Source: BD1-7 clade bacterium (GTDB taxonomy: Bacteria; Pseudomonadota; Gammaproteobacteria; Pseudomonadales; DT-91). Taken from it: a stretch of 64,000 nt of DNA. Positions 18,338-26,730 of this stretch are shown here, piece by piece. Numbering within the stretch: the stretch's first letter is position 1; every line of letters begins with the position of its first letter. The stretch is taken from contig CACSIN010000026.1 in NCBI GenBank assembly GCA_902705835.1, positions 4,154 through 68,153 of the forward strand, given 5' to 3'. Both the position numbers and the translations under genes were made by a program. The notes below the pieces were generated by a model, which was not told the DNA's origin, did not search any database, and saw only the letters and a list, made by a program, of their open reading frames with translations.

Positions 18338-19687
18338 ATGCAAGAACTGAAAAAACTACTGCGTCTGGCTGGGCCAATTCTTGTTGCTCAGTTGTCGTTT
18401 ACGGCGATGAGCCTCGTCGATACCCTAGTTGCCGGGCGCTACGGCAGTGATGATCTCGCGGGAGTCGCAATCGGAGGCAGTTTTTGGCTGCCAGCGCTGA
18501 TGTTTACGCAAGCTGTGCTGTATTCGGTCACACCCTTTGTCGCCCAGGCGCTCGGGCGCGGTGACGATCGTGCACGTGGCCACTATCTGCGTCAGGGAAT
18601 TTGGTTGGGTGTCATTGTTGGTAGCCTGGTTTGGTTGATTGTTTTTACCCTTGGCGACATAGGATTGGCCCAAATTGGCTCAATGCCTCACATTGAACAG
18701 ATTGCCGGTGATTACTTATTTTGGATCATTTTGTCGTTGCCTGTTGCAGGAGCTTATCAAGCTATCCGGAGTTTTGTTGAGGGCTCAGGCCGAACACGTC
18801 CGGTAATGTTTGTTAACTTGACTGGGCTGATATTGAATATCCCTCTTAATTACATTTTTGTGTTTGGCGAGTTTGGCGCGCCTGAAATGGGTGGCGCTGG
18901 GTGCGGGTTGGCCACCGGGTTAGTGTTACTTTATATGCTGATAGCGATGGCTTGTTACTTGCGATTCGGGGCTATACGAGCTGCTGCCAGCCGAAAAGAT
19001 TGGCTACCTTCTCTGCGAACATTTTTGCAGTTAGGCCGTATCGGGCTGCCAATTGGTTTAACGATTGTTGCTGAGGTGAGTATTTTTGCGGTGCTTGCGT
19101 TGATCATTGCGCCCTTGGGTGCTGATGTTATTGCGGGCCACCAGGTAGCGTTGAGTATGACATCGCAGACCTTTATGTTGCCTATGAGTGTCTCTTTGGC
19201 GTTGACGGTAAGAGTTGGCTACTTTCATGGTGCAGGAGATTGGCAAGGCATGATGCGGGCGATCAAGGCGGGCTATCTACTCGGTATTGGTGGTGGTTTG
19301 ATGACTGCGATACTGTTGTATTTTGGTGCCAACGCTTTGACAGGGTTCTATTCCGATAATCCTCGGGTACATGAAGTTGCGGTTGCTATTCTGTTTCTTC
19401 CTGTCTTATATCAGATTCCCGATGCGATCCAGGTTTGCAGCGCTGGTATTCTTCGTGGCTTAAAAATTACACGCACTCCAATGTTGGCTGTGTTGATAGC
19501 CTATTGGGGGATTGCGCTGCCGATTGGATATACGCTGGGTCGAACAGACTGGTTGATTGAACCGATGGGGGCTCGGGGGCTTTGGTTGGGGCTCGTTATC
19601 GGGCTCACACTTGCAGCAGTATTTTTGGTAACTATCACGTGGGTTTCCCTGCGGCGGGTTCGTCGGCGCTTGGAGGCACTGGTTTGA
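18338..19687 (+). CDS. MATE-family multidrug exporter (NorM-like)
   Basis: This polytopic inner-membrane antiporter (449 residues from ATG 18338) has two homologous six-helix halves. It begins LLRLAGPILVAQLSFTAMSLVDTLVAGRYG, where Asp and the following helix match the NorM cation/drug site region. The second half has RIGLPIGLTIVAEVSIFAVLAL and GADVIAGHQVALSM. It should extrude cationic drugs or dyes using Na+ or H+. ATG 18338 is preferred over GTG 18320 because AGGTGG lies about 11 bases upstream. It stands alone, followed by a second, only distantly similar MATE gene. Confidence 0.92.
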   Translation: MQELKKLLRLAGPILVAQLSFTAMSLVDTLVAGRYGSDDLAGVAIGGSFWLPALMFTQAVLYSVTPFVAQALGRGDDRARGHYLRQGIWLGVIVGSLVWLIVFTLGDIGLAQIGSMPHIEQIAGDYLFWIILSLPVAGAYQAIRSFVEGSGRTRPVMFVNLTGLILNIPLNYIFVFGEFGAPEMGGAGCGLATGLVLLYMLIAMACYLRFGAIRAAASRKDWLPSLRTFLQLGRIGLPIGLTIVAEVSIFAVLALIIAPLGADVIAGHQVALSMTSQTFMLPMSVSLALTVRVGYFHGAGDWQGMMRAIKAGYLLGIGGGLMTAILLYFGANALTGFYSDNPRVHEVAVAILFLPVLYQIPDAIQVCSAGILRGLKITRTPMLAVLIAYWGIALPIGYTLGRTDWLIEPMGARGLWLGLVIGLTLAAVFLVTITWVSLRRVRRRLEALV

Positions 19688-20050
19688 TATCGCTGTTGGC
19701 GCGGATTCTTTGTTTTGGGTGACACGCAGTGGTAAGAAATCAGGCTAGCGGCTACAAAATAATTGATGAATTGTGATTTTTCATCGTTGGGCAGCATGCG
19801 CAATGTAAACATTTAGTATTTGATTGGGATCTGGCATATGATTGCGAATTGCTCGTAGCTGCCAAAGATCGCAGCTCGCTGATCATCGCCCCCGGATCAG
19901 CATCTATACGACAGGTGAGTGTTGTTTAGCACCAGAATACGATCGAGTCTTTCGCCGATTTTTCATCTGATGTTTTTGTACACTTGGAAGTTTGCGCATG
20001 AGCAGAATTTCCGCCTGCTAATTTGCCTCGCCGCTCACAATAAGGCTTTT
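19688..20050. other. Gap between the two MATE genes
   Basis: A TTG-initiated extension of the downstream frame reaches into this region, but its sequence is unlike MATE N-termini. No terminator or clear promoter is seen. Confidence 0.35.
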
Positions 20051-21436
20051 ATGGTTGCAGCTCGTTTAACCGAGGGATCAATACCTCGTTCTCTGGCGAC
20101 AATGGCGTTACCCATGATTGTGGGTCTACTCGCTAACATGTCGATCCAGGCCGTCGACATCTGGTTTATCTCTCGCCTGGGCCCTGAGCCTTTAGCTGCG
20201 ATGGGCTATGTGTTTCCCGTCACTATGGTGTTTCTGAGTATTTCTATTGGTTTGTCTGCTGGCGCTGCGTCGGCAATTGCTCGCAGGATTGGCCATGGTC
20301 ACAAAGGCACGGATATTCGAAGGTTGGTAACCGATACACAATGGCTGGCCGTTTTGGTCGCGATTGTTACAGCGTGTATTGGCTGGCTGACGATTGACCC
20401 TGTTTTCCGCAGTTTGGGCGCATCGGATTTGTTGATGCCTTTGATCCGTCAATATGTTGAGATTTTCTATTTTAATGGCGCGTTGACGCTGGTGGGTATG
20501 GTTGGGTTGTCAACGGTTCGGGCCACGGGTAACACCAAGGCTCAGGGTATGGCAATGCTGATTGGCGCCATTATCAATGCAATTTTGGATCCTTTGCTGA
20601 TCTTTGGCTTGTTCGGGTTTCCACAGCTCGGTATTCAAGGTGCCGCGTTGGCATCAACTGCCGCAAGACTCTTTTCTCTCGGTGTTGCCTGGCACATCCT
20701 GGTGAATCGCATGGATCTGTTGATTTGGGGTAGGGTCAAGTTTTCGCAAATGTGGGCATCCTGGAAGACCATATTTGCAGTGGGGCTGCCGGCCGTTGGT
20801 ACTAATATTATTATTCCATTGTCTGCTTCCATCATCACAGCGTTGTTGGCGTCCTATGGGGATGAAGCTGTTGCTGGCATGGGTGTCGCGAGCAGGATCG
20901 AGCCTTTAATGCTTATTTGCTTTTATGCGCTGTCGTCTGTAATTGGACCTTTTGTCGGGCAAAACCTTACAGCGCTGCGCGCTGATCGTGTAAGGCGTGG
21001 TGTCGTTGTGGCTGCGCTTTTTTGTCTCAGTTATGGCACGCTACTGACGTTATTTTTGTGGTTTTTTGCAGCGCCAATTGTGTCGTGGTTTTCTGATCAG
21101 CAGGAAGTTATTCAAGTCGCCAGGGATTATCTTTGGATCGTACCGATCAGTTATGGCTGTAGCGGTGTTGTGATGTGTGTGAATGCGAGCTTCAATGGCA
21201 TGGGTAAGCCGATACCCGCTACGGTAATCAGCGCACTCAGAGTGATTGTATTGTATTTACCACTCGCGTTTTTGGGATCGTCAGTTTACGGAGTGAAAGG
21301 AATATTTATTGCCTATACCGGCGTGAATATTCTTACGGCCATTATTGCGTGGCTTTGGTTTGAGCGATTTATTACTCGCCATTCGATTCGTGTCGAAAAA
21401 ACTACGCTGGCGCGTGAGAGTAAAAACTCTCGTTAA
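20051..21436 (+). CDS. Second MATE-family efflux protein
   Basis: The 461-residue protein starts with ARLTEGSIPRSLATMALPMIVGLLANMSIQAVDIWFI when ATG 20051 is used. That is the normal beginning for the DinF/NorM-like MATE branch, and TAAGG lies about 5 bases before it. Both halves are complete (second half VGLPAVGTNIIIPLSASIITALLAS, AVAGMGVASRIEP). It belongs to a different MATE branch from the upstream gene, so the pair is not a recent tandem duplication. The end lies 20 bases from the convergent ygiD-like stop. Substrate unknown. Confidence 0.9.
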   Translation: MVAARLTEGSIPRSLATMALPMIVGLLANMSIQAVDIWFISRLGPEPLAAMGYVFPVTMVFLSISIGLSAGAASAIARRIGHGHKGTDIRRLVTDTQWLAVLVAIVTACIGWLTIDPVFRSLGASDLLMPLIRQYVEIFYFNGALTLVGMVGLSTVRATGNTKAQGMAMLIGAIINAILDPLLIFGLFGFPQLGIQGAALASTAARLFSLGVAWHILVNRMDLLIWGRVKFSQMWASWKTIFAVGLPAVGTNIIIPLSASIITALLASYGDEAVAGMGVASRIEPLMLICFYALSSVIGPFVGQNLTALRADRVRRGVVVAALFCLSYGTLLTLFLWFFAAPIVSWFSDQQEVIQVARDYLWIVPISYGCSGVVMCVNASFNGMGKPIPATVISALRVIVLYLPLAFLGSSVYGVKGIFIAYTGVNILTAIIAWLWFERFITRHSIRVEKTTLARESKNSR

Positions 21437-21456
21437 ACGTTGTTGGGGTGTTTTCG

Positions 21457-22254
21457 TTAGGCCGCATCAAAGCGGATTGATCTTGAGCAGGCAGTTCCTA
21501 AATCGTCAAATGCGAATGAAGAATGGGTCTGTTGATCGTTGTTGTCAGTCAGCCCCAGTGCATACGCCAGTGGCAGAAAGTGTTCAATAGTCGGTACGGC
21601 GTCATTGGCGAATGGATGTTCATTAAAGCGAGCAACTGTGTCCATATCACGCCGTTCAACCGCGTTTGCAATATGTTGATCAAATGATGCAGCCCATTCG
21701 ATGGAGTCACTCGGGCGCGCCATCATCCATTTCATAATGTTGTGCACGATATTCCCGCTACCAATAAACAACACCCCTTCGTTTCTCAGTGGCTTTAACA
21801 TCTCGCCAATACGCGCGTGGTGGAGGATGTCGTCAATTCGGTTGTCCAAACTCACTTGCAATACTGGGATATTGGCTTGTGGGAATAACTTTTTCAAAAC
21901 CACCCAGCTGCCATGATCAAGCCCCCAATTGTCATCGCTGATGACATCAATATCGGCGGCATTGAGTGATTCGATGATCTGTTGCGCAAGATCCGGAGCG
22001 CCAGGGCAGGGGTACGTTTGCTGAAATAATTGAGGCGGGAATCCACCAAAATCGTGAATGGTCTTTGGGTTATCCACGCTCAGGATGCGTGTGCCGGGTA
22101 CATGCCAATGCGCAGAAAAGACAACAATTGCTGTGGGTGTTGGGCAGGGCTTAAACAGCGTATCCCAGTCAGCAGTGAAATGATTATTTTCGAGAGCATT
22201 CATTGGGCTGCCGTGTGCAACAAAAAACACAGGCATAGTGGTATTGTCAGTCAT
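21457..22254 (-). CDS. ygiD: LigB-family extradiol dioxygenase (YgiD/DODA type)
   Basis: This 265-residue cytosolic enzyme has the single-domain LigB fold: VAHGSPMNAL (metal His14), VVFSAHWH (His51, His53), GLDHGSWVVL and FIGSGNIVHN. E. coli YgiD cleaves the ring of L-DOPA in vitro; the natural substrate is uncertain. The length matches (262 in E. coli). No pathway partner is adjacent, so the physiological role cannot be read from context. Confidence 0.9.
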   Translation of the reverse strand: MTDNTTMPVFFVAHGSPMNALENNHFTADWDTLFKPCPTPTAIVVFSAHWHVPGTRILSVDNPKTIHDFGGFPPQLFQQTYPCPGAPDLAQQIIESLNAADIDVISDDNWGLDHGSWVVLKKLFPQANIPVLQVSLDNRIDDILHHARIGEMLKPLRNEGVLFIGSGNIVHNIMKWMMARPSDSIEWAASFDQHIANAVERRDMDTVARFNEHPFANDAVPTIEHFLPLAYALGLTDNNDQQTHSSFAFDDLGTACSRSIRFDAA

Positions 22255-22334
22255 GGAGAGCGTTTTTGAGTGGATGGCAATAAGGTTCGTCAGAGAGACG
22301 AACCTTAGCGGAAAACCCTGTGCAAAGGCAAGGG

Positions 22335-22727
22335 TCAGTGTTGAGGTAACGTCTTACACTGAAAATAATGGATCATCACTGAGCCATCATCGAATTCGTA
22401 GTCTTTATCGAACTCACCCGGTACGATTTGTGGGGGGATTTGCACCCAAAGATAATTGGCGTGATGTTCTTCGATTTTGTGCAAGTTCGCTTCTGAGCAA
22501 ACTTTTAACACTTCTGACGCTGTTTCAATGGGGCGATCGCAGCTAGCGGTATATACGATTTTGCAATCGAACGGCGTCAATGGTTCATTCAGCGACATTA
22601 AAATGGCGCCATTTTTGGTGTGAGCCCATTCCCCTTCGGCGGTGTCTAGATCTGCGTCGTGAGCCGTGGCTATAGTGGCAGACAGTAGCAATGCGCTAGC
22701 GATAGTGAATTTCGATATTAACGTCAT
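22335..22727 (-). CDS. Small exported protein of unknown function
   Basis: Start set at 22727 because AAGGAG lies 7 bases upstream; a longer frame would add eight residues ahead of the signal peptide. The 130-residue product begins with a clean signal peptide (TLISKFTIASALLLSATIATAHA-like, cut after Ala). The mature part of about 105 residues is acidic with four Cys (in FDCK, SCDR, VCSE, FQCK), enough for two disulfides in the periplasm. I do not recognise a family. It lies between ygiD and bioA on the same strand, with 80 bases to ygiD. Confidence 0.75.
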   Translation of the reverse strand: MTLISKFTIASALLLSATIATAHDADLDTAEGEWAHTKNGAILMSLNEPLTPFDCKIVYTASCDRPIETASEVLKVCSEANLHKIEEHHANYLWVQIPPQIVPGEFDKDYEFDDGSVMIHYFQCKTLPQH

Positions 22728-22868
22728 AAGCAACTCCTTAGCTTGAATCAACGCACCTGGTACGTCATGAGGTACAGTGTTTGTCCTCAGTGTAATCCAA
22801 AATCCCAGATCCGAAACCTCAAGGCAGAGCGGCTTATCGTATTTGTTAAGTGCGTTGATATCTGCGTT

Positions 22869-24167
22869 TTATTGTTGGCTGGCAACCTTGATCATGGCTG
22901 TCGTCAACGTGTTTAGGTCGTCGTTGTCCATCACGTACGGCGGCATTACATACAACAGTTTGCCGAATGGGCGAACCCAAACGCCTTCGTCAACCAGCAT
23001 GGCCTGTGTTTTTTGCATGTCGACAGGCTGTTTAAGCTCGATGACGCCAATGGCGCCCAAGACTCTGACGTCCGCAACCTGCGGTAGTGCTTTTGCAGGT
23101 GCTAATCCACTCTCAAGGCGTGTTTTGATGCGCTGGATGTTGGCCTTCCAATCTTTGCTCAGTAATAGATCAATACTGGCCAACGAGACGGCGCAGGCCA
23201 TCGGGTTAGCCATGAAGGTTGGGCCATGCATGAGAACACCGGCTTCGCCTTCACTGATACCAATGGCAACCCTTTCTGTGCAAAGTGCTGCAGCGAAACT
23301 CATATATCCGCCGGTGATGGCCTTGCCTAGCGTTAGGATGTCTGGGGTAATTCCTGCATGTGTGCATGCAAAGAGTTCACCGGTACGACCGAAACCTGTA
23401 GCGATTTCGTCAGCGATTAACAAGATATTCCAGTGATCACACAGTGCACGAATGCGTTTAAGAAACGCTGGCGAGTAGAATTTCATACCGCCGGCACCTT
23501 GAACGATCGGCTCAAGTATCAAGGCGGCGATATCTTGATGGTGCTCAAAAAACAGCGCTTCAACGGCTTCGACATCTTCTTTCAGGTAATCTTGAGAGGC
23601 GAAGTCGCAACCGGGTGACACGGTAAATAAATGCTCGGCCAAGGTATGTTTAAACAGATGGTGCATGCCGTTGTCTGGGTCGGTGACTGCCATCGCACCA
23701 AAGGTGTCGCCGTGGTAGCCATTTCGCAGGCTAACGAGTTTTGTCTTTTGACTTTCGCCTTGTGAGAGCCAGTATTGCACGGCCATCTTGATGGCGACTT
23801 CAACGGCGACTGAGCCTGAATCTGCGTAGAACACCTTTTCTAGCCCTGGCGGAGTGATTTCGACCAATTTACGCCCGAGATCAACGGCCGGCTGATGGGT
23901 TAGGCCGCCAAACATGACGTGCGCCATCTTGTTCAGTTGATTCTCGATGGCCGCATTTAACGCTGGGTGGTTATAGCCATGAATGACTGACCACCATGAG
24001 GCCATGCCGTCAATCAGTTCGCGTCCATCATCCAGTCGAATTCTCACGCCATCGGCTGACTCCACCACATACATGGGGGATGGGTTTGTCATGCTGGTGT
24101 AGGGGTGCCAAAGGTGCTTTTTATCAAATTCGATAAGATCAGAGGAGGAAAGCGTCGGATCGGACAT
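22869..24167 (-). CDS. bioA: Adenosylmethionine-8-amino-7-oxononanoate aminotransferase BioA
   Basis: This 432-residue class III PLP aminotransferase makes 7,8-diaminopelargonic acid in biotin synthesis, with SAM as amino donor. Signatures are KHLWHPYTSMT at the N-terminus (typical of BioA), DGMASWWSVIHGYNHP, LLIADEIATGFGRTGELFAC and the PLP lysine in LTLGKAITGGY. The remaining bio genes are not in the window, so bioA is detached from bioBFCD here. A CAGGA ribosome site precedes the ATG. Confidence 0.95.
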   Translation of the reverse strand: MSDPTLSSSDLIEFDKKHLWHPYTSMTNPSPMYVVESADGVRIRLDDGRELIDGMASWWSVIHGYNHPALNAAIENQLNKMAHVMFGGLTHQPAVDLGRKLVEITPPGLEKVFYADSGSVAVEVAIKMAVQYWLSQGESQKTKLVSLRNGYHGDTFGAMAVTDPDNGMHHLFKHTLAEHLFTVSPGCDFASQDYLKEDVEAVEALFFEHHQDIAALILEPIVQGAGGMKFYSPAFLKRIRALCDHWNILLIADEIATGFGRTGELFACTHAGITPDILTLGKAITGGYMSFAAALCTERVAIGISEGEAGVLMHGPTFMANPMACAVSLASIDLLLSKDWKANIQRIKTRLESGLAPAKALPQVADVRVLGAIGVIELKQPVDMQKTQAMLVDEGVWVRPFGKLLYVMPPYVMDNDDLNTLTTAMIKVASQQ

Positions 24168-24240
24168 GGTTAAAATCCTGTTTGACCGAAAATAGCAGTG
24201 TTGTATGAAGGTCGAAAGAGAAGGTGTGTTGGAAGAAAAT

Positions 24241-24262
24241 AACCGCCCATAGCTGGGCGGTT
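24241..24262 (-). terminator. Terminator of the thiolase gene
   Basis: A perfect 9-base stem AACCGCCCA/TGGGCGGTT with a 4-base loop lies 20 bases after the thiolase stop. On the minus strand it is followed by ATTTTCTT. Confidence 0.85.
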
Positions 24263-24282
24263 AGATGTAGCGCAGTTGTTGC

Positions 24283-25464
24283 TTAGATCAGTTCGATAGC
24301 AACTGCTGTTGCTTCGCCGCCGCCGATGCATAGTGCTGCTACGCCGCGTTTTTTGCCAGCTTTTTGCAGTGCGTGCATCAAGGTTACGATAACGCGTGAG
24401 CCGGTAGAGCCAATAGGATGCCCTTGTGCACAAGCGCCACCGTTGACGTTTACTGTCGCTGGGTCCAAGCCGAATTCTCTAACTGCTAGCATGGTAACCA
24501 TGGCGAAGGCTTCGTTGATTTCGAACAAATCAACGTCGTCTTTGCTCCAGCCGGTTTTTTCAAACAGCTTGTTCATCGCGCCAATCGGAGCCAGTGTGAA
24601 TTCCCCCGGCTCTTGTGAATGACGAGAGTGGGCAACGATACGAGCCAGTGGTTTTGCACCTTGTTCTTCAGCTGCAGATTCAGACATCAACACCAATGCA
24701 GATGCGCCGTCAGAGATAGAGCTGGCGTTTGCCGCAGTGATTGTGCCGTCTTTAGCAAATGCTGGGCGCAGGCCGGGAATTTTATCGAGCTTGGCGGTTA
24801 ACGGTTGTTCGTCATCTTTAACAACGGTTTCACCTTTACGCGTTTTAATGGTTACCGGAACGATTTCATCATCGAGTGTGCCTTCGTTAATGGCTTTTTG
24901 AGCGCGAGTCAGTGATTCGATCGCAAACGCATCCATGTCTTCGCGGCTAACGTTATGATCGTTTGCGGTGTCTTGAGCAAAACTACCCATCATGCGGCTG
25001 GTGGTTGCGTCTTCGAGGCCATCCCAAAACATGTGGTCCAAAAACTGAGTGTGGCCGGTACGTACGCCGCTGCGAGCACCCATGACAATATGTGGGGCGT
25101 TAGTCATGCTCTCCATGCCGCCGGCAACCATCGTTGTATTGGTGCCAGCTTTGATCGCGTCGTGGGCATAGATCACAGCTTGCATGCCAGATCCGCACAG
25201 CTTGTTGATAGTGACACAGCCGGTTGACTTCGGTAAGCCAGCTTGTAATGCCGCTTGGCGAGCCGGCCCTTGGCGCAGACCTGCAGAAAGCACGTTGCCC
25301 ATGATGGCTTCGTCAACGGATTCTGGCTTGATACCTGCGCGCTCAACCGCTGCCTTGATTGCCGTTGCACCGAGTTCAACAGCAGTAACACCGCTCAAAG
25401 AACCTTGCAAACCACCCATAGGTGTACGTGCACCGCCGACAATAACTACAGAATCGTTGGACAT
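24283..25464 (-). CDS. Acetyl-CoA C-acetyltransferase (thiolase II)
   Basis: This 393-residue thiolase has nucleophile Cys90 in INKLCGSGMQAV, His in GGACAQGHPIGSTG and the second Cys in CIGGGEATA. The short length and GHPIGSTG context fit biosynthetic or degradative acetoacetyl-CoA thiolases (AtoB/PhaA) rather than FadA. It interconverts two acetyl-CoA with acetoacetyl-CoA. No phaB/phaC or ketone-body genes are adjacent. A good AGGAAAT ribosome site precedes the ATG, and a strong terminator follows, so it is monocistronic. Confidence 0.93.
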   Translation of the reverse strand: MSNDSVVIVGGARTPMGGLQGSLSGVTAVELGATAIKAAVERAGIKPESVDEAIMGNVLSAGLRQGPARQAALQAGLPKSTGCVTINKLCGSGMQAVIYAHDAIKAGTNTTMVAGGMESMTNAPHIVMGARSGVRTGHTQFLDHMFWDGLEDATTSRMMGSFAQDTANDHNVSREDMDAFAIESLTRAQKAINEGTLDDEIVPVTIKTRKGETVVKDDEQPLTAKLDKIPGLRPAFAKDGTITAANASSISDGASALVLMSESAAEEQGAKPLARIVAHSRHSQEPGEFTLAPIGAMNKLFEKTGWSKDDVDLFEINEAFAMVTMLAVREFGLDPATVNVNGGACAQGHPIGSTGSRVIVTLMHALQKAGKKRGVAALCIGGGEATAVAIELI

Positions 25465-25601
25465 AAGAATTTCCTGTGTCAGTTAATGGTAAACCGCCGG
25501 ATTTTAGCACTCTAACGGGGCACAAAACCAGAGTGGCGCCTTACTTTAACGAGTTTTCATCGATGTCGGATGTTGGCGGCTAGGTCATGGTTAGTGGCTG
25601 A

Positions 25602-26585
25602 CTAGGCACGAAACAGCTTGCCTCGAACTGCGTTTCTGAAGGCTTTAGGGGTTTGCGCCGCATGTTTTTTAAATACTTGAGCAAAATGTGATGCATCGGC
25701 ATAGCCGAGCAACACCGCAATATCCTGAATGTTGAGGTTGGAATCCTTCAGCAAGTCTTTGGCATTCTGGATGCGGACAGATTGCTGGTATTGCAGTGCG
25801 CTTAAGCTGAAGGCTTGTTTGAAGCGGCGTTGAAAACTGCGAATACCGATGCCCATCGATGTTGCTAGGTGATCGAAGTCGATGGGTTTTGTGTAGTTCT
25901 GACGAATATAATCTTTGGCGGATGCCATTAGCTCATCGGTGACACTCAGATTGTTGCCGTCATCGAATAAATAATTGTCGTAGGCCCTGCGAATTTCCGG
26001 TGAAAACTGACTTTCGACCCGTTTTGCAACAGCAGCCGAGTAACCCGTCTCGATAAAATGGATGGTGAGGTCGGCAACCGAATTAACGCTGCCTGCACAA
26101 TATATGTTGTCGGATTGGGTGATTAAATGATCGCGCTTCCATTTTACGGCGGGGTATCGACGTTCCATCTCGTCAAAATAATACCAGTGCGTGGTCGCGG
26201 CCTTATCAGCCAATAACCCTGCTTCTGCCAGAAACGTACTGCCTGTACCAACGGCACACAGATGTTCAGAGGCCGGAGCCGCCATTTTTAACCAATCGAC
26301 GATATCCGGATGTTTTGCGACGGTATGTGTCGGGCTTCGCCATAGTGCGGGAATAATAATGAGCTCAGATTCTTTAATGTCAGACAATCGGCACGTTGGA
26401 ACTATTGGTAAGCCGCCGCTGCTTATCACGGGGTCGAGCGTAGGGGCTGCCAAATTGATATTCAGACCGCGACGCCGACGACTGCCTGCACGAGAAATAT
26501 TATCGGCAGCATTCAGCATTTCGAGTGGCAGGCTGATACTTGAGGACATGCAGTGATCGAACATAACGAATGTGACAGATTGCAT
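25602..26585 (-). CDS. AraC-family regulator with DJ-1/PfpI-like domain (GlxA type)
   Basis: The 327-residue regulator has an N-terminal class-I glutamine-amidotransferase-like domain (VTFVMFDHCMSSSISLPLEMLNAAD ... SEHLCAVGTGSTFLAEAGLL). A C-terminal pair of AraC helix-turn-helix motifs follows (SMGIGIRSFQRRFKQAF; NIQDIAVLLGYADASHFAQVFKKHAAQTPKAFR). Start set at ATG 26585 rather than an upstream TTG. It is divergent from the FabY-like gene with about 145 bases between starts, so that gene is a plausible target. The ligand is unknown. Confidence 0.88.
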   Translation of the reverse strand: MQSVTFVMFDHCMSSSISLPLEMLNAADNISRAGSRRRRGLNINLAAPTLDPVISSGGLPIVPTCRLSDIKESELIIIPALWRSPTHTVAKHPDIVDWLKMAAPASEHLCAVGTGSTFLAEAGLLADKAATTHWYYFDEMERRYPAVKWKRDHLITQSDNIYCAGSVNSVADLTIHFIETGYSAAVAKRVESQFSPEIRRAYDNYLFDDGNNLSVTDELMASAKDYIRQNYTKPIDFDHLATSMGIGIRSFQRRFKQAFSLSALQYQQSVRIQNAKDLLKDSNLNIQDIAVLLGYADASHFAQVFKKHAAQTPKAFRNAVRGKLFRA

Positions 26586-26730
26586 ACGGGTGTCCAAATA
26601 GCGAGGAGGGTTGGCTAGCGGTGTCGTATTTCTTGCATTTTATGACGTAAATGCCATTAAAAAAAGTGGCAAAAAGGTTACAATGCCCCCATTTTATCTA
26701 TATGACACTTTCTCAAAAGGAAAACGCTGT

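Noticed and set aside
18338-21436. Tandem duplication of a MATE gene
   Set aside because: The two proteins differ in N-terminal motifs and throughout; they represent different MATE branches.
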